From NCBI GenBank assembly GCA_964409165.1, contig CAYPCH010000139.1, forward strand, positions 1-9,105: a DNA stretch of 9,105 nucleotides, read 5' to 3'. The position numbers were made by a program, and so were the translations under genes. This document shows, piece after piece, positions 1 through 6,020 of the stretch; the stretch's first letter is position 1; the number at the start of each line of letters is the position of its first letter. Below the pieces are notes generated by a model. The model saw nothing but the letters and a program-made list of their open reading frames with translations, made no database searches and was not told where the DNA came from. This DNA is from CAYPCH01 sp964409165. GTDB taxonomy: Bacteria; Bacillota; Clostridia; Acetivibrionales; Acetivibrionaceae.

Positions 1-57
1 TATTACTTCCACTTTTTTGCGTCGCTATTTGGCTTCAAATAAGCGTTAAGCAAAATT
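1..57. repeat. Left copy of an imperfect ~55 bp inverted repeat
   Basis: Read on the plus strand, this stretch aligns with the reverse complement of 5157-5212. The two share TATTACTTCCACTT and GTCGCTATTT exactly, then GCTT, AAATAA and GTTAAGC in register, with one 1-base gap. About 42 of the first 52 positions match. The similarity fades near position 57, just inside the broken reading frame that follows. It could be the end of a mobile element cut by the window edge, or a duplicated promoter region. Nothing upstream is visible, so the choice is open. Confidence 0.6.
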
Positions 58-384
58 GGGACAATTGTATTTACGGTAATTGATCAAGCGTGGAATAAGG
101 AGCCTGGAATAGGTGATTTGCCAGATTTATTGGGGATTAGCGGTTATTATAATAAGAGGGTAGCAATAGCTCTTGAAAAATCTAAATTAATAGATGATTC
201 ACTATATAAGTACCTTGTTGCTGCTGGTCAATTCTTATTGGAGGAAGGATCAAGAGGGAAATTTATTGATAATGTTACTTCCTTACGAAATGAGATAAGT
301 GATAAGCCATATTCTATCTATGGCACAATTGCTGAAAATAATGCATACAAGCAATCCTTGATTGGTTATATAGAAAGAATATGA
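43..384 (+). pseudogene. 3' part of an unidentified gene, probably truncated at its 5' end
   Basis: The frame is open from just after a TAA at 40-42 to TGA at 382-384. The only usual start codon near the beginning is TTG at 118, which has no well-spaced ribosome binding site: AAGGAG at 98-102 lies about 15 bases away. The codons between 43 and 117 read like protein (AWNKEPGIGDLPDLLGISG), so the true protein probably began further left and was cut where the repeat at 1-57 joins. The product is mixed helical and hydrophilic, with a short hydrophobic stretch (KIGTIVFTVI) near the break. I do not recognise the family. It could also be an intact small gene using TTG 118 (88 aa). Its end overlaps a tiny ORF by four bases, and a lipoprotein gene follows in the same direction. 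Confidence 0.4.
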
Positions 385-455
385 ATGTGAATTATGACCA
401 GTCGGTTTCTGATATGAATTTTTTCTTAAACAGGATAGATGATAAATACAAATAA
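381..455 (+). CDS. Possible 24-aa micro-ORF coupled to its neighbours
   Basis: ATG at 381 overlaps the stop of the preceding frame as ATGA. The frame runs to TAA at 453-455, giving a polar peptide (MNVNYDQSVSDMNFFLNRIDD and three more residues). The stop lies directly before the Shine-Dalgarno of the lipoprotein gene (AGAGG at 456-460), so ribosomes could pass from one frame to the next. There is no independent ribosome binding site and no recognisable family. It may be a real coupled peptide, or the tail of the upstream protein displaced by a frameshift. Confidence 0.25.
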   Translation: MNVNYDQSVSDMNFFLNRIDDKYK

Positions 456-470
456 AGAGGTGTAAAGGTC

Positions 471-890
471 GTGAAAAACAAAGTATTTCTTTTGTTAACA
501 CTTTTCCTACTGATATCCTTATCTGTAGGTTGCATAAGCAAAGAATTTGATTCGAATTATAAACAGTTTAAAGAATCATATATCTTGGCTACTGATTTTC
601 TTGATAGTGATAAAGATTCGCTTAAGGCATTGAAAAATATGGATTTAGATTCCTTTGAAAATGAGCTTAAGAAGATGAAAGAAACAATGGATAGTATGAG
701 CACTGAAACAAATTCAAAAGGCGAAAAAGGGATTTATGGGAATGTAAAAAATTACTATGAGGGATTGGAATTCCTATTGTATGCCAATAAAAATTTTGAC
801 AAACTTACCACTGAAGAAAAAAGAAAAGTTTATGTTGAGGCTATTTTTGCATCCATGAATAGGAAGAGTATAAAGCGGGGTGATGAGTAA
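471..890 (+). CDS. Small predicted lipoprotein of unknown function
   Basis: This is a 139-aa product starting at GTG 471, with AAAGAGGTG at 454-462 about eight bases upstream. Residues 1-20 form a signal peptide: a basic MKNK, a hydrophobic core, then LSVG. It ends at Cys21 in a type II (lipoprotein) signal context, so the mature protein should be anchored to the outer face of the membrane by lipidated Cys21. The lipobox is imperfect because position -3 is Ser. The rest is charged and probably helical, rich in Lys, Glu and Asp, with no second membrane segment and no motif I recognise. It lies 15 bases after the micro-ORF and 86 bases after the truncated frame, so all three may share one transcript. 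A role as partner of the upstream protein is possible but unsupported. Confidence 0.8.
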   Translation: MKNKVFLLLTLFLLISLSVGCISKEFDSNYKQFKESYILATDFLDSDKDSLKALKNMDLDSFENELKKMKETMDSMSTETNSKGEKGIYGNVKNYYEGLEFLLYANKNFDKLTTEEKRKVYVEAIFASMNRKSIKRGDE

Positions 891-934
891 TGGTATGTAA
901 TTTTAATTTTGTGGGAAGTGCAATATAAACAATT

Positions 935-966
935 GGAAGTGCTATTTTTGATTCCTTCCTTTTTTA
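935..966 (+). terminator. Weak terminator candidate after the lipoprotein gene
   Basis: GGAAG (935-939) and CTTCC (955-959) can pair across a 15-base loop and are followed by seven T (960-966). The stem is only 5 bp. The position, between two convergent genes, is where a terminator is expected, but the structure is weak. GGAAGTGC also occurs as a direct repeat at 914-921 and 935-942. Confidence 0.25.
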
Positions 967-2058
967 GTTAACCCTTTGTTCAGCAATCAGAAGATCTACC
1001 ACCCTTCCATAGCTTCTTACACCATCATCCTGCATATTTGCTTTAAGATATGTATCGTTAACGGATGAAGAGAAATCCTGAACAGGGGACTCATATTTCT
1101 GCCAGTATTTGCTTATGGCGTTGAGATCCCTTAAAACTCCTTCAGATAAACTATTGCGGATTTCGGTGTACGTATCCCTGTTATACCCATAAAGAGCATT
1201 AGTCGCATATTGCAGAGCCATCAATGAGCCGGAATACCTAAAGTCATCATCGGGGTGAAGGCTGCATGTAAAGTAAGCTATGTAATTTGCTTCATCTTCT
1301 CTTGAAAATCCTCTCTGGTGAGCCATTTCATGACATGTTGTAAAAGGAATTTCGCATTCCGGTATGGATATATTTATATTTGCTTCACCGGTATAAGGAA
1401 AGTATACACCCTCTATACCTGTATAAGACATGAGTTCGGATAAGAGAACGCCCTTAGGTCTGCTATAATATCCTGCAAGCTCGGGAATTAAACTGCCCGC
1501 CTCTTTGTAGCCCTTGTGAGCCCGGGTAAGTGCACCCCCAATGTTTGAGGATAATGTCATAACACCTTGACTGTCTTGTTGAACCAAGTTTCTGAGCTCA
1601 TTTGTACGTGCGGATAAATTGCGGCATACGGCTGTTAGTTCTTCTATTGAAGCAGGCTCCATATTGTAGTTGGCAATTTCTGAAAACGGGAGTCTGTGAT
1701 AGTTTAACCCCCATAGAAAGACAAAAATAAAATATATTATGCTGACTGTTGAGAGTGCAGTTATGAGTGAATTTAATAGAATGTGAGAGAGCTTCGATAT
1801 GTTTTTTTTAATTTTTACAATCAGGGATATAGTTTTAAACAGTATAAATGCTATAGTCGCAATAAGCAGTATTTCGGCAACAGAAAAAGGCACCAGACCC
1901 ATTATGGCATTCAAGGGAACGGAAAGAACCCTGTACAGTTTTTTTGAATACAGGCCTTCAACAATACCTGGAGCCATGGATGAAATATATAAAATAAAAT
2001 ATCCTGCAGGTATAAGAATTAGCAAAAGTATTTTTTTAAGCAGTATTCTCACAGTCAT
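964..2058 (-). CDS. DUF3810-family membrane protein with HExxH metallopeptidase-like motif
   Basis: This is a 364-aa product starting at ATG 2058, with AAAGG about five bases upstream. Three hydrophobic segments lie near residues 5-25, 59-80 and 97-118, followed by a large C-terminal domain. That domain holds HEMAH (243-247) and then QRGFSREDEAN. This is the HExxH pattern of zinc metallopeptidases, with Glu254 and Glu256 as candidate third ligands. The combination of N-terminal membrane anchor and HExxHxRGF...DEAN is the pattern I associate with DUF3810; its substrate is unknown. The gene is downstream of clpA-aat on the same strand, separated by 135 bp filled with hairpin repeats, so it may be co-transcribed with them. 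Membrane proteolysis is inferred from the motif only. Confidence 0.8.
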   Translation of the reverse strand: MTVRILLKKILLLILIPAGYFILYISSMAPGIVEGLYSKKLYRVLSVPLNAIMGLVPFSVAEILLIATIAFILFKTISLIVKIKKNISKLSHILLNSLITALSTVSIIYFIFVFLWGLNYHRLPFSEIANYNMEPASIEELTAVCRNLSARTNELRNLVQQDSQGVMTLSSNIGGALTRAHKGYKEAGSLIPELAGYYSRPKGVLLSELMSYTGIEGVYFPYTGEANINISIPECEIPFTTCHEMAHQRGFSREDEANYIAYFTCSLHPDDDFRYSGSLMALQYATNALYGYNRDTYTEIRNSLSEGVLRDLNAISKYWQKYESPVQDFSSSVNDTYLKANMQDDGVRSYGRVVDLLIAEQRVN

Positions 2059-2069
2059 ACCAACCTTTT

Positions 2070-2094
2070 AGACAAGGTGACGGTTCTCTTGTCT
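2070..2094 (+). repeat. REP-like hairpin, end A of a composite repeat
   Basis: AGACAAG (2070-2076) pairs perfectly with CTTGTCT (2088-2094) around the loop GTGACGGTTCT. The loop matches that of the hairpin at 2170-2196 (opposite strand) in 10 of 11 bases, although the stems are unrelated. A conserved loop on a self-complementary but changing stem is typical of REP-like elements. I recall similar GGGGACGGTTCT hairpins accompanying Y1-type (IS200-like/RAYT) transposases in clostridia. That link is from memory, and no transposase is present here. Confidence 0.6.
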
Positions 2095-2103
2095 GCTTTT
2101 TAG

Positions 2104-2162
2104 GCCTCTTGGAGTGAAATGAAAGAGGCAAAATTGAGTACCCTCGACGGGAACTCAATTTT
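2104..2162 (+). repeat. Diverged single copy of the paired-hairpin repeat
   Basis: This is the same two-hairpin unit as in the array at 5857-6020. Hairpin 1 is GCCTCTT (2104-2110) with AAGAGGC (2123-2129), and its 12-base loop is identical to that in the array. Hairpin 2 is AAAATTGAGTACCC (2130-2143), loop TCGAC, GGGAACTCAATTTT (2149-2162), with 13 of 14 positions paired. Compared with the array, two base pairs in the second stem have changed on both strands and remain paired. The copy sits between two REP-like hairpins in the aat to DUF3810 gap. Confidence 0.8.
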
Positions 2163-2169
2163 GAGTCAG

Positions 2170-2196
2170 TGAGTCAGAGAACCGTCCCCTGACTCA
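2170..2196 (-). repeat. REP-like hairpin, end B, overlapping the aat stop codon
   Basis: TGAGTCAG (2170-2177) and CTGACTCA (2189-2196) form an 8 bp stem with an 11-base loop, GGGACGGTTCT on the minus strand. It is inverted relative to end A at 2070-2094. The aat stop codon TGA (2194-2196) is the first triplet of the stem, so the element abuts or replaced the end of that gene. It may also help end or stabilise the clpA-aat transcript. Confidence 0.6.
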
Positions 2197-2823
2197 TTCG
2201 AGGTATTGCAAAAAAGTATCCCGGCTAATATTTACAGCACCTAAAGACTCAAGATGCTTTGAATATACTTGGCAGTCTATCATCAAAGAACCTTTATTTT
2301 CAAGTTCCCGGGAAAGTGTAATAAGGGCGGTTTTTGATGCGTTATCCATAATGGAAAACATAGACTCTCCGCAGAAACATCTTCCAAGAGCAACTCCATA
2401 AAGTCCGCCGACAAGAGAGCCTTCAAACCAGGTTTCAACAGAATGGGCGAAACCCAATTCATGAAGCTTACAGTAACCTTCTATCATATCAGGTGTTATC
2501 CATGTATTGTCTTTCCTGAGTTCGCTGCATTTGGTTATCACATCTCTGAAGCGTGTATCGAAAGTAACCTTGTAAAGGTCCTTTCTTAAGAACTTTTTCA
2601 TAGACTTTGAGATAATGATATTCTCAGGGAAAAGTACAAATCTAGGGTCAGGAGACCACCACATAATGGGTTCGTTTTCCATAAACCACGGAAATATTCC
2701 ATTGCGATAAGCAAGGAGAAGTCTCTGAACCGACAGATCGCCTCCAACTGCAAGTATACCATCCTTGTTTGCAAGGGTCGGGTGCGGAAATAGTAATTCT
2801 TTTGTAAGTCTGAATACCGGCAT
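2194..2823 (-). CDS. aat: Leucyl/phenylalanyl-tRNA-protein transferase
   Basis: This cytoplasmic enzyme transfers Leu or Phe from aminoacyl-tRNA to the N-terminal Arg or Lys of proteins, creating a primary N-degron for ClpS. The 209-aa product carries the family motifs: GGDLS (27-31), GIFPW (42-46), WWSPDPR (55-61), HELGFAHSVETW (121-132), GESMFS (152-157) and DCQ (183-185). Glu153 and Gln185 correspond to catalytic Glu156 and Gln188 of the E. coli enzyme. I chose ATG 2823. TTG 2826, one codon upstream, also has acceptable spacing from the ribosome binding site AAAGGTGA (2831-2838). That site overlaps the clpA stop codon, which points to translational coupling. The gap to clpA is 14 bp. The length is near that of short family members, and nothing appears damaged. 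Confidence 0.95.
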   Translation of the reverse strand: MPVFRLTKELLFPHPTLANKDGILAVGGDLSVQRLLLAYRNGIFPWFMENEPIMWWSPDPRFVLFPENIIISKSMKKFLRKDLYKVTFDTRFRDVITKCSELRKDNTWITPDMIEGYCKLHELGFAHSVETWFEGSLVGGLYGVALGRCFCGESMFSIMDNASKTALITLSRELENKGSLMIDCQVYSKHLESLGAVNISRDTFLQYLE

Positions 2824-2837
2824 CAATTCATCACCTT

Positions 2838-5108
2838 TTAAGTCTTTTTGCTTATTTTAATTTCGTCATCAACTACGTCAATTACAGCAATTCCGCCGTT
2901 TGATAGTTCGCCAAACAAAACTTCATCAACAAAGTAGGTTTTAATCTTTTCCTGTACCACTCTTATTATCTCACGTGCACCGTAAGCAGAGGATAAACCC
3001 TTTTCTGCAATCCATTTATAACACTTTCTTGTTGCTCTTATCTTGATATTCTTAGACTTTAATTTTTCTGCAAAGTTTTTAACTGCTTTTTTAGCAATTA
3101 AAAGTGCCATATCTTCATTAATATGATTGAATACTACAATTTCATCAAGCCTGTTTCTGAATTCGGGAGAAAACAGACGCTCAATTTCTTTTGTTATTGC
3201 ACCTCTGTCAATATTGCGACTGTCAAAGCCTATCATGGTTCTTCCTACTTCCCTCGCACCTGCATTGGAAGTCATAATGAGAACTATATTTCTGAAATCC
3301 GCTTTTTTGCCGTTATTGTCGGTCAATGTAGCATAATCCATGATTTGCAGAAGCACATTGAATATATCCGGGTGTGCTTTCTCAATTTCATCAAGAAGCA
3401 GAACACAGTAAGGGGTCTTCCTTATAGCATCGGTAAGAAGCCCACCTTCTTCGTATCCCACATAACCGGGAGGTGCGCCGATCAATCTTGCTACTGTATG
3501 TTTTTCCTGATATTCACTCATGTCAAACCTTATGAGCGGCACAGCAAGTACCGAAGCCAACTGCTTTGAAAGCTCGGTTTTACCAACCCCGGTAGGACCT
3601 ACGAAAAGCAGAGAAGCCACAGGCTTGTCATTTTCATTAAATCCGGCCCGGGATCTCTTTATAGCCCTTGTAACAGTTTCTATAGCATTGTCCTGACCAA
3701 ATATTTCAGATTTAAGTTTTTCATCCAGTTTTTTCAATTGCATTATTTCATTGGTTGATACGCTTTGTTCAGGTATTTTTGCTATGGAAGATACCGTTCT
3801 TTCTATATCCTTTGGAGTAATTGCAATAGTATTGTTCTCGTTTTCGGAGTGAAGCCTCACGTAAGCACCGGTTTCATCAATTACATCTATAGCTTTATCG
3901 GGAAGGTGCCTGTCATTGATATATTTTGCTGCAAGTTCTGCAGCAAGACGGAGAGCTTCATCCGAGTACTTGACATTGTGGAAATCCTCATATCTGTCCT
4001 TAAGTCCAAAAAGTATTTTACAAGTGTCCTCAATGGATGGTTCCGGGACATCAATCTTTTGAAACCTTCTGGATAGAGCTCGATCCTTTTCAAAGTATTT
4101 CTTGTATTCTTCATAGGTTGTAGAGCCAATAAAGCGCAAATTGCCCTGTGTAAGGAATGGCTTTATTATGTTGGAGGCATCCATTGCTCCGTCGGATACA
4201 GCGCCAGCCCCCACAATTGTATGAATCTCGTCTATATATACTATCGAATTATCCTCAAGCTGAATCTCGTTGAGTACTTTTTTTATTCTTTCTTCAAAAT
4301 CACCCCTGTATTTTGTTCCCGCAACAAGGCTTCCCATGTCCAAATAATATATTTTGCTATCTAATAAGGCTTTAGGCACTTTATGCTCTACAATCATTTT
4401 TGCCAAGCCTTCAGTTATTGCGGTTTTACCTACACCCGGATCTCCCACATGGACGGGATTGTTCTTCATTCTTCTGGACAGAACTTGGATTGTACGTTCT
4501 ATTATATCTTCCCTTCCTATGAGAGGATCTATTTTGCCTTTTCTTGCCTTCTCCGTCAAGTCTATTGTAAAGCCACTTAAAAAATTGCTTTTACTATCAG
4601 AATATGCCGAGTCTCCAGTATATTCTTCATCAGGATCCGTTTTCGGATCGACAGGTTTTAAAGACGTATCTTTGTTTTTAGGAACTAAAGAAATACCATG
4701 GGAGATGTATTTTAAAACATCTATCCTCTTGATACCGTTTTTTTGAAGAATATAATTGGCAAAGGATTCCTTTTCACCGTAAAGGGCTACAATTATATCG
4801 CCAATATAAATAACATCCTTGCCTGACGAGAGGCACTGGTATGCAGTTGCTTGCATAATGCTGTTAACTCCTAAAGATTCTAACGGTTCACTGTCTTCAA
4901 CAATAGACATGTTGTTTTTGAAGAATTCTGTTAAATCATTTTTAATGCTATCGATATTACCACCGCAGTTTTCAATAATAGACGCACCCTCATCAAAGAA
5001 AAGAGATGCGTACAGTATATGCTCAGGTGTAAAATACTCATGTTTGTTGTGCTTTGCTTCATTATAAGCAGATATAAGTATTTTGTTTGTTATATTGTCA
5101 AGCTTCAT
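2838..5108 (-). CDS. clpA: ATP-dependent Clp protease unfoldase subunit ClpA
   Basis: This hexameric AAA+ unfoldase feeds proteins into the ClpP chamber. The 756-aa product has a double-Clp N-domain (about 1-140) for ClpS docking and a short linker. D1 carries Walker A GDPGVGKT (222-229), pore loop KYRG (266-269), Walker B IVYIDE (289-294) and arginine finger region SRRF (346-349). D2 carries GPTGVGKT (504-511), pore loop GYVGYEEGG (548-556), Walker B LLLDE (570-574), sensor-1 region TSNAG and sensor-2 GAR (710-712). The D1-D2 junction is short and lacks a ClpB/ClpC-type middle domain, which favours ClpA. IGF (626-628) matches the ClpP-binding tripeptide, so it should work with ClpP rather than as a disaggregase. 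ATG 5108 follows GGATGGTGG with good spacing. It leads an operon with aat. Confidence 0.95.
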   Translation of the reverse strand: MKLDNITNKILISAYNEAKHNKHEYFTPEHILYASLFFDEGASIIENCGGNIDSIKNDLTEFFKNNMSIVEDSEPLESLGVNSIMQATAYQCLSSGKDVIYIGDIIVALYGEKESFANYILQKNGIKRIDVLKYISHGISLVPKNKDTSLKPVDPKTDPDEEYTGDSAYSDSKSNFLSGFTIDLTEKARKGKIDPLIGREDIIERTIQVLSRRMKNNPVHVGDPGVGKTAITEGLAKMIVEHKVPKALLDSKIYYLDMGSLVAGTKYRGDFEERIKKVLNEIQLEDNSIVYIDEIHTIVGAGAVSDGAMDASNIIKPFLTQGNLRFIGSTTYEEYKKYFEKDRALSRRFQKIDVPEPSIEDTCKILFGLKDRYEDFHNVKYSDEALRLAAELAAKYINDRHLPDKAIDVIDETGAYVRLHSENENNTIAITPKDIERTVSSIAKIPEQSVSTNEIMQLKKLDEKLKSEIFGQDNAIETVTRAIKRSRAGFNENDKPVASLLFVGPTGVGKTELSKQLASVLAVPLIRFDMSEYQEKHTVARLIGAPPGYVGYEEGGLLTDAIRKTPYCVLLLDEIEKAHPDIFNVLLQIMDYATLTDNNGKKADFRNIVLIMTSNAGAREVGRTMIGFDSRNIDRGAITKEIERLFSPEFRNRLDEIVVFNHINEDMALLIAKKAVKNFAEKLKSKNIKIRATRKCYKWIAEKGLSSAYGAREIIRVVQEKIKTYFVDEVLFGELSNGGIAVIDVVDDEIKISKKT

Positions 5109-5156
5109 ACTTTTCCACCATCCTTTAGGAATATTCAGAATATGATTTCCACTACT

Positions 5157-5184
5157 ATTCTAGCTTAACATTTATTTAAAGCAA
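5157..5184 (-). promoter_or_regulatory. Predicted sigma-A promoter of clpA-aat
   Basis: On the minus strand, TTGCTT (5179-5184) and TAGAAT (5157-5162) are separated by 16 bases. The predicted start near 5150 leaves a leader of about 40 nt before the clpA ATG. The promoter lies within the right copy of the long inverted repeat. The equivalent -10 in the left copy (AAAATT, 52-57) is poor. Confidence 0.55.
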
Positions 5185-5212
5185 AATAGCGACTTAATAA
5201 GTGGAAGTAATA
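5157..5212. repeat. Right copy of the imperfect ~55 bp inverted repeat
   Basis: The reverse complement of this stretch matches window positions 1-57 at about 80 percent, including GTGGAAGTAATA (5201-5212) and AAATAGCGAC (5184-5193) exactly. It contains the predicted clpA promoter. If it is a mobile-element end, it is a solo remnant that now supplies a promoter. Confidence 0.6.
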
Positions 5213-5408
5213 TTTCATTCATTCCTTAATATTAGTCCCTCAAAAGAATTACTATGAAACATCCATATTGAATGCAATAAAGATTTACATCGCATTTCAA
5301 TTTCCTTAATACAATATCACAAATACAATACCACAAAAAACAAACTTTTCAATGTATAATTATTTTCGTGATTAGCCCGGTAAACTGCCATACAATTTTA
5401 TTTTCCTC

Positions 5409-5708
5409 TTACTCAGGCTCCATTACGGTTACCAAAGGAAAATCTCTTTCTTTTGCCAGTTGATCTACCTGGGCAATTTTTGTCTTTGCTATATCATAGG
5501 TGTATACACCCACGATTCCCTTACCTTTTTCATGTACATCAAGCATAATTTTACTGGCTTCGGCAGGGCTTTTATGGAATACCGAAATAAGAATCTCAAC
5601 TACAAAATCCATTGTTGTGTAGTTGTCGTTTAAAAGTATAACCCTGTATAAATTAGGTCTCCTGTACTCTGTTTTAATATCTTCCTTAATGATTGTCTTT
5701 TCACTCAC
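5409..5708 (-). CDS. clpS: ATP-dependent Clp protease adaptor protein ClpS
   Basis: ClpS binds proteins with N-terminal Leu, Phe, Tyr or Trp and hands them to ClpA. The 99-aa product has a short polar N-terminal extension (about 1-18) and a full ClpS core: YRVILLNDNYTTMDFVVEIL (21-40), MLDVHEKGKGIVGVYT (55-70) and the DIAKTK helix. Pocket residues can be placed by alignment to E. coli ClpS: Asn27 (Asn34), Asn29 (Asp36), Met33 (Met40) and His59 (His66). The Asp36 equivalent, which contacts the alpha-amino group in E. coli, is Asn here. GTG 5708 follows AGGAG nine bases upstream. It has its own promoter (5744-5773) and lies 300 bp upstream of clpA on the same strand. Confidence 0.95.
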   Translation of the reverse strand: MSEKTIIKEDIKTEYRRPNLYRVILLNDNYTTMDFVVEILISVFHKSPAEASKIMLDVHEKGKGIVGVYTYDIAKTKIAQVDQLAKERDFPLVTVMEPE

Positions 5709-5743
5709 AAAATGCCACTCCTATCAGAAACATCTACAATAAA

Positions 5744-5773
5744 ATTATAACAAAATCACCATGGACAAAGCAA
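5744..5773 (-). promoter_or_regulatory. Predicted extended -10 promoter of clpS
   Basis: On the minus strand, TTGCTT (5768-5773), 18 bases, then TATAAT (5744-5749) preceded by TGT, an extended -10 (TGnTATAAT). The expected start near 5737 gives a leader of about 29 nt carrying the AGGAG ribosome binding site. Confidence 0.75.
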
Positions 5774-5809
5774 TAAGTATTACAAACTACAATCAAGAGA
5801 TTATCCGTG

Positions 5810-5834
5810 GTTGTAAAATTTACCAATTTACAAC
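5810..5834. repeat. Inverted repeat upstream of the clpS promoter
   Basis: GTTGTAAA (5810-5817) and TTTACAAC (5827-5834) are perfect 8 bp arms with a 9-base spacer. They lie about 75-95 bases upstream of the predicted clpS start and downstream of the ATPase gene. This could be an operator or a transcript-end hairpin. No T-run follows on either side. Confidence 0.35.
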
Positions 5835-5856
5835 AAGAAGCTTTCTTTCAGCATAA

Positions 5857-6020
5857 GCAAAATTTTGTACCCTCGATGGTACAAAGTTTTACTAGACCTC
5901 TTGGAGTGAAATGAAAGAGGCAAAATTTTGTACCCTCGATGGGTACAAAGTTTTACTAGGCCTCTTGGAGTGAAATGAAAGAGGCAAAATTTTGTACCCT
6001 CGATGGGTACAAAATTTTAC
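5857..6020. repeat. Tandem array of 63-64 bp paired-hairpin repeats
   Basis: There are about 2.6 units. Each has hairpin 1 (CCTCTT ... AAGAGG, 12-base loop) and hairpin 2 (AAAATTTTGTACCC, loop TCGAT, GGGTACAAAGTTTT). Hairpin 2 occurs at 5859-5890 (one G missing), 5922-5954 and 5986-6018. Hairpin 1 occurs at 5897-5920 and 5960-5985. In the first two copies the second stem carries one U-G wobble (plus-strand RNA); in the last it is a perfect 14 bp palindrome. The array fills most of the 308 bp between the ATPase and clpS, and its last arm contains the ATPase stop codon. Near-identity of the units suggests recent expansion. A diverged copy lies at 2104-2162. Confidence 0.85.
5986..6018 (-). terminator. 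Terminator-like hairpin at the 3' end of the ATPase gene
   Basis: A perfect 14 bp stem with a 5-base loop (TCGAT) begins inside the ATPase stop codon (6017-6019) and ends in TTTT on the minus strand. The stem strength and trailing U's would suit intrinsic termination in either direction. However, the U-run is short and the hairpin is also a unit of the repeat array. Confidence 0.4.

Larger units (their letters stand above)
5109..5408. other. clpS-clpA intergenic region, no gene seen
   Basis: These 300 bases are AT-rich and contain no convincing gene. They hold the clpA promoter (5157-5184), the right copy of the long inverted repeat (5157-5212) and a weak bulged hairpin (ATTGAATGC 5267-5275 with GCATTTCAAT 5292-5301). 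They also hold a 14-base tandem repeat (ACAATATCACAAA 5311-5323, ACAATACCACAAA 5325-5337). I see no clear terminator for clpS, so read-through into clpA is possible. Confidence 0.5.

Noticed and set aside
1..57. Naming a specific insertion sequence family for the inverted repeat
   Set aside because: No transposase, target-site duplication or second end is visible, so a family name would be a guess.
283..501. Minus-strand open frame of 72 codons
   Set aside because: It is antisense to the truncated gene, the micro-ORF and the start of the lipoprotein gene, with no supporting signals.
890..928. 12-codon frame starting at the lipoprotein stop (TAATG)
   Set aside because: It is too short and has no ribosome binding site or conserved features; the overlap is probably chance.
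3123..5067. Several plus-strand open frames of 65-148 codons opposite clpA
   Set aside because: They are antisense to a fully conserved ClpA reading frame, lack sensible ribosome binding sites and have no protein-like motifs.
5857..6020. CRISPR-like array
   Set aside because: The units are identical throughout, including the parts that would be spacers, the repeats are far longer than CRISPR repeats, and no cas gene is present.
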